Below are positions 25,510-33,259 of a DNA stretch of 51,628 nt, piece after piece; position 1 is the first letter of the stretch, and every line of letters begins with the position of its first letter. A program made the position numbers and the translations under genes. The notes under the pieces were generated by a model. It was not told the origin of the DNA and did not search any database. It saw only the letters and a list, made by a program, of their open reading frames with translations. Origin of the DNA: Myxococcota bacterium (lineage in GTDB: Bacteria > Myxococcota_A > Polyangia > Fen-1088). The stretch lies in the NCBI GenBank assembly GCA_025934105.1, contig JAICYS010000009.1, positions 1 to 51,628 of the forward strand. The letters run 5' to 3'.

Positions 25510-26243
25510 GCCTGGATCCGCACGTGACCGCCGAGCTGGCCGTCGAAGCCGGTCAGTCGCTGGCCGATCTCGATCTGTTCGCGCTGGGACGCCGGGCCGC
25601 GGCAGCGCGCGACCAGGCGCTGGGGCGGCGGGGCTCGTTCGTGCGCGCGCGGCAGCTGCTGGCCGACGGGAGCTGGCGCGGCCCGCGCGACGCCGCCGAG
25701 TCGTACGTCGAGGAGGCCGACCTGGAGGCGCTGGGCGGGCTGGACCGGGCCCGGCGCGCGGGCGTCAACGCGCTGATGGCGCCGCGCGTTTCGGCGGCGG
25801 CGCGCGCGGCGGCCGAGGCCGGCCTGCGCGTGGCCGTCCGCGTGCCGTTCGCGCTGGACGAGTCGGACGCCGTTCGCCTGGCGCGACTGGCCGAGATCGA
25901 CGCGGCGTCGTTCCCGGTCTGGGGCGCCCTCCCCGCGCCGTCCGGCGAGCCTTACGGGCTGGACACGCTGCGGCTGTTCGCGCTCTGCCGGCTGTCGCTG
26001 CCGCGCGTGCCGCACCTGCTGGCCGACGTGGGCGCGCTGGGGCCGCGGCTGGCGCAGATGGCGTTCGGGTTCGGCGCCGACGAGCTGTTCGCGCCCATCG
26101 TCGCCGAGCGGGCCCTCCGCCTGGGCGCCAACGCCCACAATCCGTCGCTGACCCGCAAGGAGGCGGCCACGTTGATCCGCGGCGCCGGGCTGGCGCCGGC
26201 CGAGCGGCTGAGCGACGGCAGCGTCGAGGAGGTCACGTCGTGA
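25506..26243 (+). CDS. Cysteine-less MqnE/MqnC-like protein (probable radical-SAM pseudoenzyme)
   Basis: A 245-residue protein that aligns by eye with the MqnE encoded directly downstream. N-terminal ELAVEAGQSLADLDLFALG parallels its QPLTLEDGVALY...ALAN. Residues 143-200 (PAPSG...LRLFALCRLSLPRVPHLLADVG...GFGADELFAPIV) parallel PAPTG...ARLLLHNIPHVKAYWIMLG...WFGADDLDGTV. EAATLIRGAGLAPAER matches EIVRVIQNAGRTPVER. About 130 residues of the barrel, including the CxxxCxxC cluster motif, are gone; Cys161 is its only cysteine. It cannot bind a radical-SAM cluster, so it may be a partner or regulator of MqnE/MqnC. It is coupled on both sides (ATGA, GTGA), which argues it is expressed. The homology is my reading, not computed. 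Confidence 0.7.
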   Translation: MSLDPHVTAELAVEAGQSLADLDLFALGRRAAAARDQALGRRGSFVRARQLLADGSWRGPRDAAESYVEEADLEALGGLDRARRAGVNALMAPRVSAAARAAAEAGLRVAVRVPFALDESDAVRLARLAEIDAASFPVWGALPAPSGEPYGLDTLRLFALCRLSLPRVPHLLADVGALGPRLAQMAFGFGADELFAPIVAERALRLGANAHNPSLTRKEAATLIRGAGLAPAERLSDGSVEEVTS

Positions 26244-27394
26244 GCGCCGCCTTCGCGCAGATTCGCGACAAGATCCAGGCCGGCCAGCCGCTGACCCTCG
26301 AGGACGGCGTGGCGCTCTACCAGCATCACAACCTGATGGAGGTGGGCGCGCTGGCCAACGAGGTGCGCGAGCGCCTGCACGGCGACCGCACCTACTTCAA
26401 CCGCAACCTGCACATCAACGCCACCAACGTCTGCGAGGCGAGCTGCCGGTTCTGCTCGTTCGCGCGCCTGCAGCCCGGCGACAAGGGCGCCTACACGATG
26501 ACGCTGGAAGAAGCCTGGGGCCGCCTGCGCGCGCGCGTCGAGGCGCAGGACCCCATCACCGAGATCCACATCGTCAACGGCCTGCACCCGGGGCTGCCGT
26601 TCTCGTATTACACCGACCTCCTGGCCGGCCTGAAGAAGATCCAGCCCTCCATCCACCTGAAGGCGTTCACCGCCGTCGAGATCTTCTACTTCGCGAAGAA
26701 GTTCGGGATGTCGATCGAAGCGGTGCTGCAGGCGCTGCGGGCGGCCGGCCTGGACTCGCTGCCCGGCGGGGGCGCCGAGATCTTCGCCGCGCGCGTGCGC
26801 AAGAAGATCTGCGACGACAAGAGCGACGCCGATCAGTGGCTGGAGGTGCACCGGGTGGCCCACCGGCTGGGCATGAGGTCGAACTGCACGATGCTGTACG
26901 GCCACATCGAGACCGTCGAGGAGCGGGTCGATCACATGCTGCGGCTGCGCGCGCTGCAGGAAGAGACCGGCGGCTTCCAGACCTTCATCCCGCTGGCCTT
27001 TCACCCCGAGAACAACGCGCTCATGAAGCTGCCGGCGCCGACCGGCGCGGAGGATCTGCGCACCTACGCGGTGGCGCGCCTGCTGCTGCACAACATCCCG
27101 CACGTCAAGGCCTACTGGATCATGCTGGGCGTCAAGACCGCCCAGACCGCGCTCTGGTTCGGCGCCGACGATCTGGACGGCACCGTCCAGGAAGAGCGCA
27201 TCTACCACATGGCCGGCGCCGAGACGCCGCAGGTCATGCACCCGACGGAGATCGTGCGCGTCATCCAGAACGCCGGCCGCACGCCGGTCGAGCGGGACAC
27301 CTTGTACAACGTCGTCGCCGAAGGGGACGCGCTGAGCCTGAAAAAGCCGTTCCGCCGCGACGTCCAGCGCCGCGGTTTGGAGGTCGTGTCGTGA
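26240..27394 (+). CDS. mqnE: Aminofutalosine synthase MqnE
   Basis: A 384-residue radical-SAM enzyme with the cluster motif CEASCRFC (Cys65, Cys69, Cys72), an N-terminal LHINATNVC and HIVNGLHPGLPFSYY. The family-typical AGLDSLPGGGAEIF and LPAPTGAEDLRTYAVARLLL also occur. It adds an adenosyl radical to the enolpyruvyl benzoate made by MqnA, giving aminofutalosine. GTG 26240 overlaps the pseudoenzyme stop (GTGA), and its own stop overlaps the start of the fusion gene. Confidence 0.96.
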   Translation: MSAAFAQIRDKIQAGQPLTLEDGVALYQHHNLMEVGALANEVRERLHGDRTYFNRNLHINATNVCEASCRFCSFARLQPGDKGAYTMTLEEAWGRLRARVEAQDPITEIHIVNGLHPGLPFSYYTDLLAGLKKIQPSIHLKAFTAVEIFYFAKKFGMSIEAVLQALRAAGLDSLPGGGAEIFAARVRKKICDDKSDADQWLEVHRVAHRLGMRSNCTMLYGHIETVEERVDHMLRLRALQEETGGFQTFIPLAFHPENNALMKLPAPTGAEDLRTYAVARLLLHNIPHVKAYWIMLGVKTAQTALWFGADDLDGTVQEERIYHMAGAETPQVMHPTEIVRVIQNAGRTPVERDTLYNVVAEGDALSLKKPFRRDVQRRGLEVVS

Positions 27395-29301
27395 GCGACA
27401 AAATACGCCTGTCCGCGGTCTCGTTCCTGAACACGCGCCCCATCACCTACGGCCTCGAGCGGGCCCTGGGCGGCACGCGGTTCGATCTCTCGTTCGACCT
27501 TCCGTCGCGCTGCGCCGAGCGCCTGTTGGCCGGCGACGCCGACCTGGGGCTGATTCCCGTCGGCGCGTACGCCGCCAGCGACGTCGACCTGAGGATCGTC
27601 CCCGGCATCGCCATCGCCAGCCACGGGGCCGTGCGCACCGTGCTGCTGGTCAGCGAGGCGCCCTGGGAGGAGCTGGACGAGATCGCGCTCGACGGCGCGT
27701 CCCGCAGCTCGGCGATGCTGCTGCGGCTGCTGTGCCACGAGCGGGGCCTCACGCCGCGCTTTCGCGAGGTCCCCCACGACGACGTACTGAACGCGGTTGG
27801 CGGCGGCACCGGCGCGCTGGTGATCGGCGACGCCGGGTTCGAGGCCGCCGAAAAGTTTCGCCACGTGGTCGATCTGGGCGCTGCCTGGCACGACCTGACC
27901 GGCCTGCCCTTCGTCTACGCCGTGTGGGCGGGACGCCCGGGCGCCGTCGACGCGGACGCCGTGGCCAAGCTGCAGGCCAGCCTGGAGGACGGCCTGGCCG
28001 CCCGCCCCGTCATCGCCCGCGCCTGGGGCGAAGCGCACGAAGGCGCCCCGGCCCTCTACGAGTCCTATCTGACTCGCAACATCTGGTACCGGCTGGGCTC
28101 GGAAGAGCTGTCGGGCATGGCCGCGTTCTTCGAGCGCGCCCGGGCCGCCGGCCTGCTGGCCCGCCCGGCTCGCCCGCGGCTCTACGAAGGGGCCGCCACC
28201 TCGGCCGTCCCCGCCGCCTCGCGCGGGGCGCGCTCGGTGGACGCGCTGCTGTCCGACGCCGCCGCCGGCGCGCGCCTGTCGCCCGAGGACGCGCTGCGCG
28301 TCTACGCCGAAGCGCCCGTGCTGGAGCTGGGCGCGGCCGCCGACCAGCGCCGCCGCGCGCTGCACCCGGAAGACGTGGTCACGTACATCATCGACCGCAA
28401 CGTCAACTACACCAACGTCTGCGTCACCCGCTGCAAGTTCTGCAACTTCTACCGGCCGCCCACCAACAAGACCGAGGGCTACGTCCTGTCGCGCGACGAG
28501 CTGGCCCGCAAGTTCCAGGAGACGGTCGACCTGGGCGGCGTGCAGATCCTGCTGCAGGGCGGGCTCAACCCGCACCTGCCCATCGGCTGGTACGAAGAGC
28601 TGTTCCGCTGGATGAAGGCCAACTTCCCGCTGGCCATCCACGGCCTGTCGCCCGAGGAGATCCGCTACATCGCCGAGCTCGAGAACATGCCGATCCGCGA
28701 CGTCATCGAGCGGCTGATCGCGGCCGGCCTGGACTCGATCCCGGGCGGCGGCGCCGAGATCCTGGACGACGAGATCCGACACGCCATCTCGCCGCTCAAG
28801 TGCACCACCGACACCTGGATGGAGGTGATGCGCCAGGCGCACGCGCTGGGGCTGCGCACCACCGCCACCATGGTCTTCGGATTCGGCGAGGAGCCGCGCC
28901 ACGTCGTCAACCACCTGGAACGGCTGCGCGCGCTGCAGGACCAGACGGCCGGCTTCACGGCGTTCATCTGCTGGCCGTTCCAGGCCGAGGGGACGCGCCT
29001 CAAGCTGCGCGACGACACGACCGCCATGCGCTACTTGCGGATCTTCGCGCTGTCGCGTCTCTACCTGGACAACTTCCCCAGCCTGCAGGTCTCGTGGCCG
29101 ACCATGGGGCCCGAGGTCGGCCAGGTGGGGCTGCGCTTCGGCGGCAACGACTTCGGCTCGGCGATGATCGAGGAGAACGTCGTGTCGCAGGCCGGCGCCG
29201 TCTTCAAGCTCTCGGCCGAGGACATCGAGCGCTACATCCGCGCCGCCGGCTTCACGCCCCGGCGCCGCAACATGCGTTACGAGAGGCTGGCGGCCGCCTA
29301 G
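27391..29301 (+). CDS. mqnA-mqnC: MqnA-MqnC fusion: chorismate dehydratase and cyclic dehypoxanthinylfutalosine synthase
   Basis: One uninterrupted frame of 636 residues. Residues 1-255 are MqnA (RLSAVSFLNTRPITYGL, LGLIPVGAY, GLPFVYAVWAGRPG), which dehydrates chorismate to 3-enolpyruvylbenzoate. Residues 280-636 are a complete MqnC, a radical-SAM cyclase, with its N-terminal helical part (RLSPEDALRVYAEAPVLELG), VVTYIIDRNVNYTNVC and the cluster CVTRCKFC (Cys344, 348, 351). An Arg/Ala/Pro-rich linker of about 25 residues joins them. The two domains do not catalyse consecutive steps (MqnA is step 1; MqnC acts on dehypoxanthine futalosine). GTG 27391 follows GGAGG and overlaps the mqnE stop. Both halves look intact. 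Confidence 0.94.
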   Translation: MSDKIRLSAVSFLNTRPITYGLERALGGTRFDLSFDLPSRCAERLLAGDADLGLIPVGAYAASDVDLRIVPGIAIASHGAVRTVLLVSEAPWEELDEIALDGASRSSAMLLRLLCHERGLTPRFREVPHDDVLNAVGGGTGALVIGDAGFEAAEKFRHVVDLGAAWHDLTGLPFVYAVWAGRPGAVDADAVAKLQASLEDGLAARPVIARAWGEAHEGAPALYESYLTRNIWYRLGSEELSGMAAFFERARAAGLLARPARPRLYEGAATSAVPAASRGARSVDALLSDAAAGARLSPEDALRVYAEAPVLELGAAADQRRRALHPEDVVTYIIDRNVNYTNVCVTRCKFCNFYRPPTNKTEGYVLSRDELARKFQETVDLGGVQILLQGGLNPHLPIGWYEELFRWMKANFPLAIHGLSPEEIRYIAELENMPIRDVIERLIAAGLDSIPGGGAEILDDEIRHAISPLKCTTDTWMEVMRQAHALGLRTTATMVFGFGEEPRHVVNHLERLRALQDQTAGFTAFICWPFQAEGTRLKLRDDTTAMRYLRIFALSRLYLDNFPSLQVSWPTMGPEVGQVGLRFGGNDFGSAMIEENVVSQAGAVFKLSAEDIERYIRAAGFTPRRRNMRYERLAAA

Positions 29302-29308
29302 TCCACGC

Positions 29309-30523
29309 ATGCGGGTGGTCAGCGCGCGCTGGGTGATCCCGATCGAGCGGCCTTTGCTGGACGAAGGCGCGGTGGCGCTCGACGACGACGGCACGATCCG
29401 CGCCGTCGGGCCGCGCCAGACGGTTCGGGATGCGTTCCCGGGCGCGCCGGAGGAGCGCGCGCAGGGCGTGCTGATGCCGGGGCTGGTCAACGCGCACTGC
29501 CACCTGGAGCTGTCGGCGCTCTCCGGCGCCGTCCCGGGCGGCGGCGGACTCATCCCCTGGACGCGCCGGTTGATGAAGGCGGTGGTCGAGACCGCCCACG
29601 GCGCGCGGCAGGCGGCGGCGCTGGAGGCGGCCCGCGCGGCCGTGCGCCTGGGGACCGCCGCGATCGGCGACGTGGGCAACAGCCTGGACGCCGTGGCGGC
29701 CATCGGCGACGCGGGCCTTTCGGGCCTGCTGTTCCACGAGCTGGTCGGCTCGCGCGAGGCGGCCACCGGCGACGCGCTGGCCGACGCGGCCCGCGAGCGG
29801 GCGGGCGCGCAGGGCGGCTGGCCGGCGCGGCTCGGCTACGTGCCGGCGGCGCACGCCCCCTACTCCGTCGGGCCCGGGCTTTTTCGCCGGATCTTCCAGG
29901 CGGCGGCCGCCACCGGGCACGCCACCTCGATCCACGTCGCCGAGGACCAGGACGAGATCGCGCTGCTGCGCGACGGCAGCGGCGGCTGGCCCGACGTGCT
30001 GCGCGCCATGGGCGTCGATCCCGGCTCGCGTTCGCCGGGGCGGACGCCGGTCGGCTATCTGGCCGAGCTGGGGGCCTTCGACGGCCCGAACCCGCCGCTG
30101 CTCGTGCACATGGTCCACGCCACCGACGAAGACCGGCGGCTCGCGCGCGAGGCCGGCGCCACGGCGGTGCTCTGCCCGCGCTCGAACCTGCACATCGGCG
30201 GGCGCCTGCCGGAGGTGGCCCGCTTGCTCGAGGACGGCGTCAGGCTGGCTGTCGGGACCGACAGTTTGGCCTCCAGCCCTGACCTGTCGCTGTGGGGTGA
30301 GCTGGCCGTCCTGGCCGCGCACTTCCCGTCGGTGCCCGCCACCGCCTGGCTGGAGGCCGCCACCCGCGGCGGCGCCGGCGCGCTGGGCCTGCCGGCGCAC
30401 GGAACCCTGGCCGAGGGCAAGCGACCGGGTGTCCTCGACGTCCTGGTCGAAGACGTGAACGCGCCTCTCGAGTCGCTGGTCCGGGACGCCAGCCCCTGGT
30501 TGCGGTGGGTGGCCCGCCCATGA
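29309..30523 (+). CDS. mqnX: Aminofutalosine deaminase (MqnX-type amidohydrolase)
   Basis: A 404-residue amidohydrolase-superfamily enzyme. It has the metal motif HCHLE (His63, His65), AAHAPYSVGP, SIHVAED with His209, HMVHATDED with His270 and the catalytic GTDSLAS Asp318. In operon with mqnE and mqnC it is best read as the deaminase turning aminofutalosine into futalosine. A hydrolase (MqnB) would then be needed, and none lies in the window. The start is ATG 29309, seven bases after the fusion stop. Confidence 0.88.
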   Translation: MRVVSARWVIPIERPLLDEGAVALDDDGTIRAVGPRQTVRDAFPGAPEERAQGVLMPGLVNAHCHLELSALSGAVPGGGGLIPWTRRLMKAVVETAHGARQAAALEAARAAVRLGTAAIGDVGNSLDAVAAIGDAGLSGLLFHELVGSREAATGDALADAARERAGAQGGWPARLGYVPAAHAPYSVGPGLFRRIFQAAAATGHATSIHVAEDQDEIALLRDGSGGWPDVLRAMGVDPGSRSPGRTPVGYLAELGAFDGPNPPLLVHMVHATDEDRRLAREAGATAVLCPRSNLHIGGRLPEVARLLEDGVRLAVGTDSLASSPDLSLWGELAVLAAHFPSVPATAWLEAATRGGAGALGLPAHGTLAEGKRPGVLDVLVEDVNAPLESLVRDASPWLRWVARP

Positions 30524-31422
30524 GCGTCGCCGGCACTTCGGACCAGCCGGGGGGCGGGGCCGTCAACCGGGTGCTCACCTTCGGGCGGATGGTCAAGTTC
30601 GAGCACACGCTGTTCGCCTTGCCGTTCGCGCTGGCGGCGGCCGCCATCGCCGCGCGCGCCCACGGCATCAGCGCGGCGCGCATCGCGGGCATCGTGGTGG
30701 CCATGGCCGGCGCCCGCACCGCCGCCATGGGGTTCAACCGGATCGTCGACCGACACATCGACGCGCGCAACCCGCGCACCGCGCGCCGCGAGATCCCGGC
30801 CGGCGTCATCTCGTTGCGGGCCGCCTGGGTGATGACCCTGGCCGCCACCGCCGTGTTCGTGCTGGCCGCCGCCGCGCTGGGGCCGCTGTGCCTGGCGCTT
30901 TCGCCCATCGCGCTGCTGTTTCTGTTCGGCTACTCGTTCACCAAGCGGTTCACGGCGCTCTGCCATCTGTTCCTGGGGCTGGCCATCGCCTCGGGCCCGG
31001 CCGGCGCCTGGATCGCGGTGCGCGGCGACTTTGGCTGGCCGCCGGGGCTGCTCATGATCGCGGTGGGCGCCTGGATCGCCGGATTCGACGTGCTCTACGC
31101 GCTGTCCGACCGGGAGTTCGACCGCTCGGCCGGAGTCCATTCGATCCCGGCGCGCCTGGGCGTGACCGGCGCGCTGGTGGTCTCGGCGCTGCTGCACCTC
31201 GTGACCGCGCTGGCGCTGGTGGCCCTGGCGGCGGCCGCCTCACCCCACCTCGGTCCCGCCTACCTGTCGGGCGTCGCCATCGTGGTGGCGCTGCTGATCT
31301 ACGAGCACGCCATCGTCCGCCCCAGCGACCTGTCGCGGTTGGACGTCGCTTTTTTCAACCTGAACGGCTGGGTCTCGGTGATCTTCTTCGTGGCCACCGT
31401 CGTCGACGTTCTGGTTCGCTGA
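30520..31422 (+). CDS. mqnP: UbiA-family prenyltransferase (MqnP)
   Basis: A 300-residue polytopic UbiA-superfamily enzyme (about eight or nine helices). Its two Asp-rich motifs are NRIVDRHIDARNPRTARREI and SDREFDRSAGVHSIPARLG. In this operon it should attach the polyprenyl tail to 1,4-dihydroxy-6-naphthoate before MqnL and MenG act. ATG 30520 overlaps the mqnX stop (ATGA). It is the last gene of the operon; the 66-bp gap that follows holds an imperfect GC-rich inverted repeat but no T-tract. Confidence 0.92.
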   Translation: MSVAGTSDQPGGGAVNRVLTFGRMVKFEHTLFALPFALAAAAIAARAHGISAARIAGIVVAMAGARTAAMGFNRIVDRHIDARNPRTARREIPAGVISLRAAWVMTLAATAVFVLAAAALGPLCLALSPIALLFLFGYSFTKRFTALCHLFLGLAIASGPAGAWIAVRGDFGWPPGLLMIAVGAWIAGFDVLYALSDREFDRSAGVHSIPARLGVTGALVVSALLHLVTALALVALAAAASPHLGPAYLSGVAIVVALLIYEHAIVRPSDLSRLDVAFFNLNGWVSVIFFVATVVDVLVR

Positions 31423-31488
31423 CCGCCGCCGACAAAGCAGCAGCGCGCCCGAGTTGAGTCTCGGCGGTGGCGGCGCAGTTTTGAAGCG

Positions 31489-32547
31489 ATGCTCGCCGAG
31501 GTCGTTCAGCAGCACCGGGAACGGGTCCTCGCGCTGGCGCGTCGCCGTCTGGGGCAGATGGTCGGCCAAGAGGCCGCCACCGAGGGGCAGGAGTATTTGT
31601 CGGAGCTCCTGGACGAGCTGGTGGCCGGTCTGACCGCTTCCGGCGACGGCGGCCCCCCCGCCCCCCGGATCGAACAGACCGCCGCCCAGTGCGGCTGGAA
31701 GCGGCAGGAGCATGGCGCCGCCATCAGCCTGATCGCGCACGACTTCGGCGTCATCTGCGACGCCGTCGCCCAGCTTGCCGACGAGACCGCCACACGCGTC
31801 GATCCCGGCGAATGGCAGGCGCTGAATCGGGCGGTCGACAGCGGCATCGCCGCGGCGCTGTCGGCCTACGAAAAGCAGCGCCAGCAACGCGAACAGGACG
31901 AGCGCGCGACCCGCCTGGGCGCCGTGGCGCACGAATTGCGGAACGCACTGGGCGCCGCCTCGACGGGGTTCACGATGATCAAGCAGCGCCGGGTCGGGAC
32001 GGACAGCCGGACCGCGGACCTGGTCACCCGAAACCTGGGGCGGGCGGCCATCTTGGCCAACAGCCTGATCGCCGAGAGCCGGCTGGACGCCGCCGTCCAG
32101 CCGAGCCTGGCGCCGCTGCGGCTGCGGCTCCTGATCGACGACATCGTGGGCAGCCTGACCACCGGCGCCGTCGCCGCGCTGTCGGTCGACGCGGCCCCCG
32201 AGCTGACCGTGATGGCGGACGAGCAGCTTCTGATCTCGGCGCTCACCAACCTGATTCAAAACGCCGTCAAGTTCACCCGCCCCGAGGGGAGCGTCTTTGT
32301 CCGAGCCCGCCCGGACGGCCCGAACGTGGTCATCGAGGTCGAGGACGAATGCGGCGGGCTGCCGCCCGGAACAGCCGAACGGATCTTCACGCCCTTCGTG
32401 CAGCAGGGCGCCAACCGGACCGGCGCCGGCCTGGGGCTCACCATCGTGCGCAAGGTGGCGGTCGCGCACCGCGGCTCGGTGCGGGTCGTCGACCTGCCGG
32501 GCCGGGGCTGCGTCTTCGAGCTGCGGATTCCGGCCAGCGCGCCCTGA
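31489..32547 (+). CDS. Soluble sensor histidine kinase with RsbRD-like N-terminal domain
   Basis: A 352-residue protein without transmembrane segments. Residues 1-130 are all-helical (EYLSELLDELVAGLTASG, GAAISLIAHDFGVICDAVAQL) and resemble the RsbRD/co-antagonist N-terminal domain. HisKA follows with AHELRNALGAASTGF as the H-box. The HATPase carries NLIQNAVKFTRPEGSV, DECGGLPPG and the G-box GAGLGLTIVRKV. No response regulator is adjacent. It sits 66 bp after mqnP with its own start context, so it may be separately transcribed. Confidence 0.87.
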   Translation: MLAEVVQQHRERVLALARRRLGQMVGQEAATEGQEYLSELLDELVAGLTASGDGGPPAPRIEQTAAQCGWKRQEHGAAISLIAHDFGVICDAVAQLADETATRVDPGEWQALNRAVDSGIAAALSAYEKQRQQREQDERATRLGAVAHELRNALGAASTGFTMIKQRRVGTDSRTADLVTRNLGRAAILANSLIAESRLDAAVQPSLAPLRLRLLIDDIVGSLTTGAVAALSVDAAPELTVMADEQLLISALTNLIQNAVKFTRPEGSVFVRARPDGPNVVIEVEDECGGLPPGTAERIFTPFVQQGANRTGAGLGLTIVRKVAVAHRGSVRVVDLPGRGCVFELRIPASAP

Positions 32548-32629
32548 CGATGCCGCCTTGGCCGCGACCCTCGGCGAGATCCGCGATCGCCTGGGTGGAA
32601 CGTGCGCGGCCGCGCGCTAGATTTGCCGC

Positions 32630-33259
32630 GTGCCCCTGGCCATCGCTCAACCCAGCCTGCTCGGCGGCGGCGCTCCGTCGGTCGACGCCGCCGGGCTCGA
32701 CCGCGCCCGGCGCATCCCGCTGGACGGGGGCGCCTGGGTCGAGCACCTGCCCGGGTGGGTGAGCGGCCACGACACGTTGCTGGAGGATCTGGCGCGCACG
32801 ACGTCCTGGCGGAGCGAGCGGCGCCTGATGTACGACCGCCTGGTCGACGTGCCGCGCCTGGTGGCGGCGCTGCCCGCCGACGGCCCCGGCCACCCCGTCC
32901 TGGAACGAATCCGCGCGCTCCTCGACGCGCGTTACCAGACCCGGTTCGTGCACCTGTCGCTGGGCTACTACCGCGACGGCAACGACAGCGTGGCCTGGCA
33001 CGGCGACACGACGGCGCGCGAGCTGCCGCAGGCGATCGTGGCAACACTTTCACTGGGCGAGCCGCGCAAGTTCTTGCTGCGGCCGAAGGCCCCGGTTGCC
33101 CGCCCGGCCGGGCGGCCCCACACGTTCATGTTGGGGTGGGGCGATCTGATCGTGATGGGCGGGTCGTGCCAGCGGACGTGGGAGCACAGCGTGCCCAAGG
33201 TGGCGCACGCCTGGCCCCGCATGGCGGTCATGTACAGGCCGGAGTGGAAAAAACCATGA
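32630..33259 (+). CDS. alkB: AlkB-like 2-oxoglutarate/Fe(II) dioxygenase
   Basis: A 209-residue AlkB-family enzyme with the iron ligands His124 and Asp126 (WHGDTTARE) and His186 (WEHSVPK). The 2-oxoglutarate-binding RxxxxxR is Arg197 and Arg203 (RMAVMYR), and RFVHLSLGYYRDGNDSVAWH is the typical core. It oxidatively demethylates alkylated bases in DNA or RNA. The start is GTG 32630. It overlaps ndh by four bases (ATGA), so the two genes share a transcript. Confidence 0.92.
   Translation: MPLAIAQPSLLGGGAPSVDAAGLDRARRIPLDGGAWVEHLPGWVSGHDTLLEDLARTTSWRSERRLMYDRLVDVPRLVAALPADGPGHPVLERIRALLDARYQTRFVHLSLGYYRDGNDSVAWHGDTTARELPQAIVATLSLGEPRKFLLRPKAPVARPAGRPHTFMLGWGDLIVMGGSCQRTWEHSVPKVAHAWPRMAVMYRPEWKKP

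Noticed and set aside
27202-29766. 854-codon open frame on the minus strand opposite mqnA-mqnC
   Set aside because: Antisense shadow with low-complexity Val/Gln/Arg composition; the plus-strand frame has intact catalytic motifs.
22728-31422. Ubiquinone rather than menaquinone synthesis for the UbiA, UbiD, UbiE and UbiX homologues
   Set aside because: They share one coupled operon with MqnE, MqnA-MqnC and MqnX, and no UbiC, UbiG, UbiH or UbiF homologue is present.
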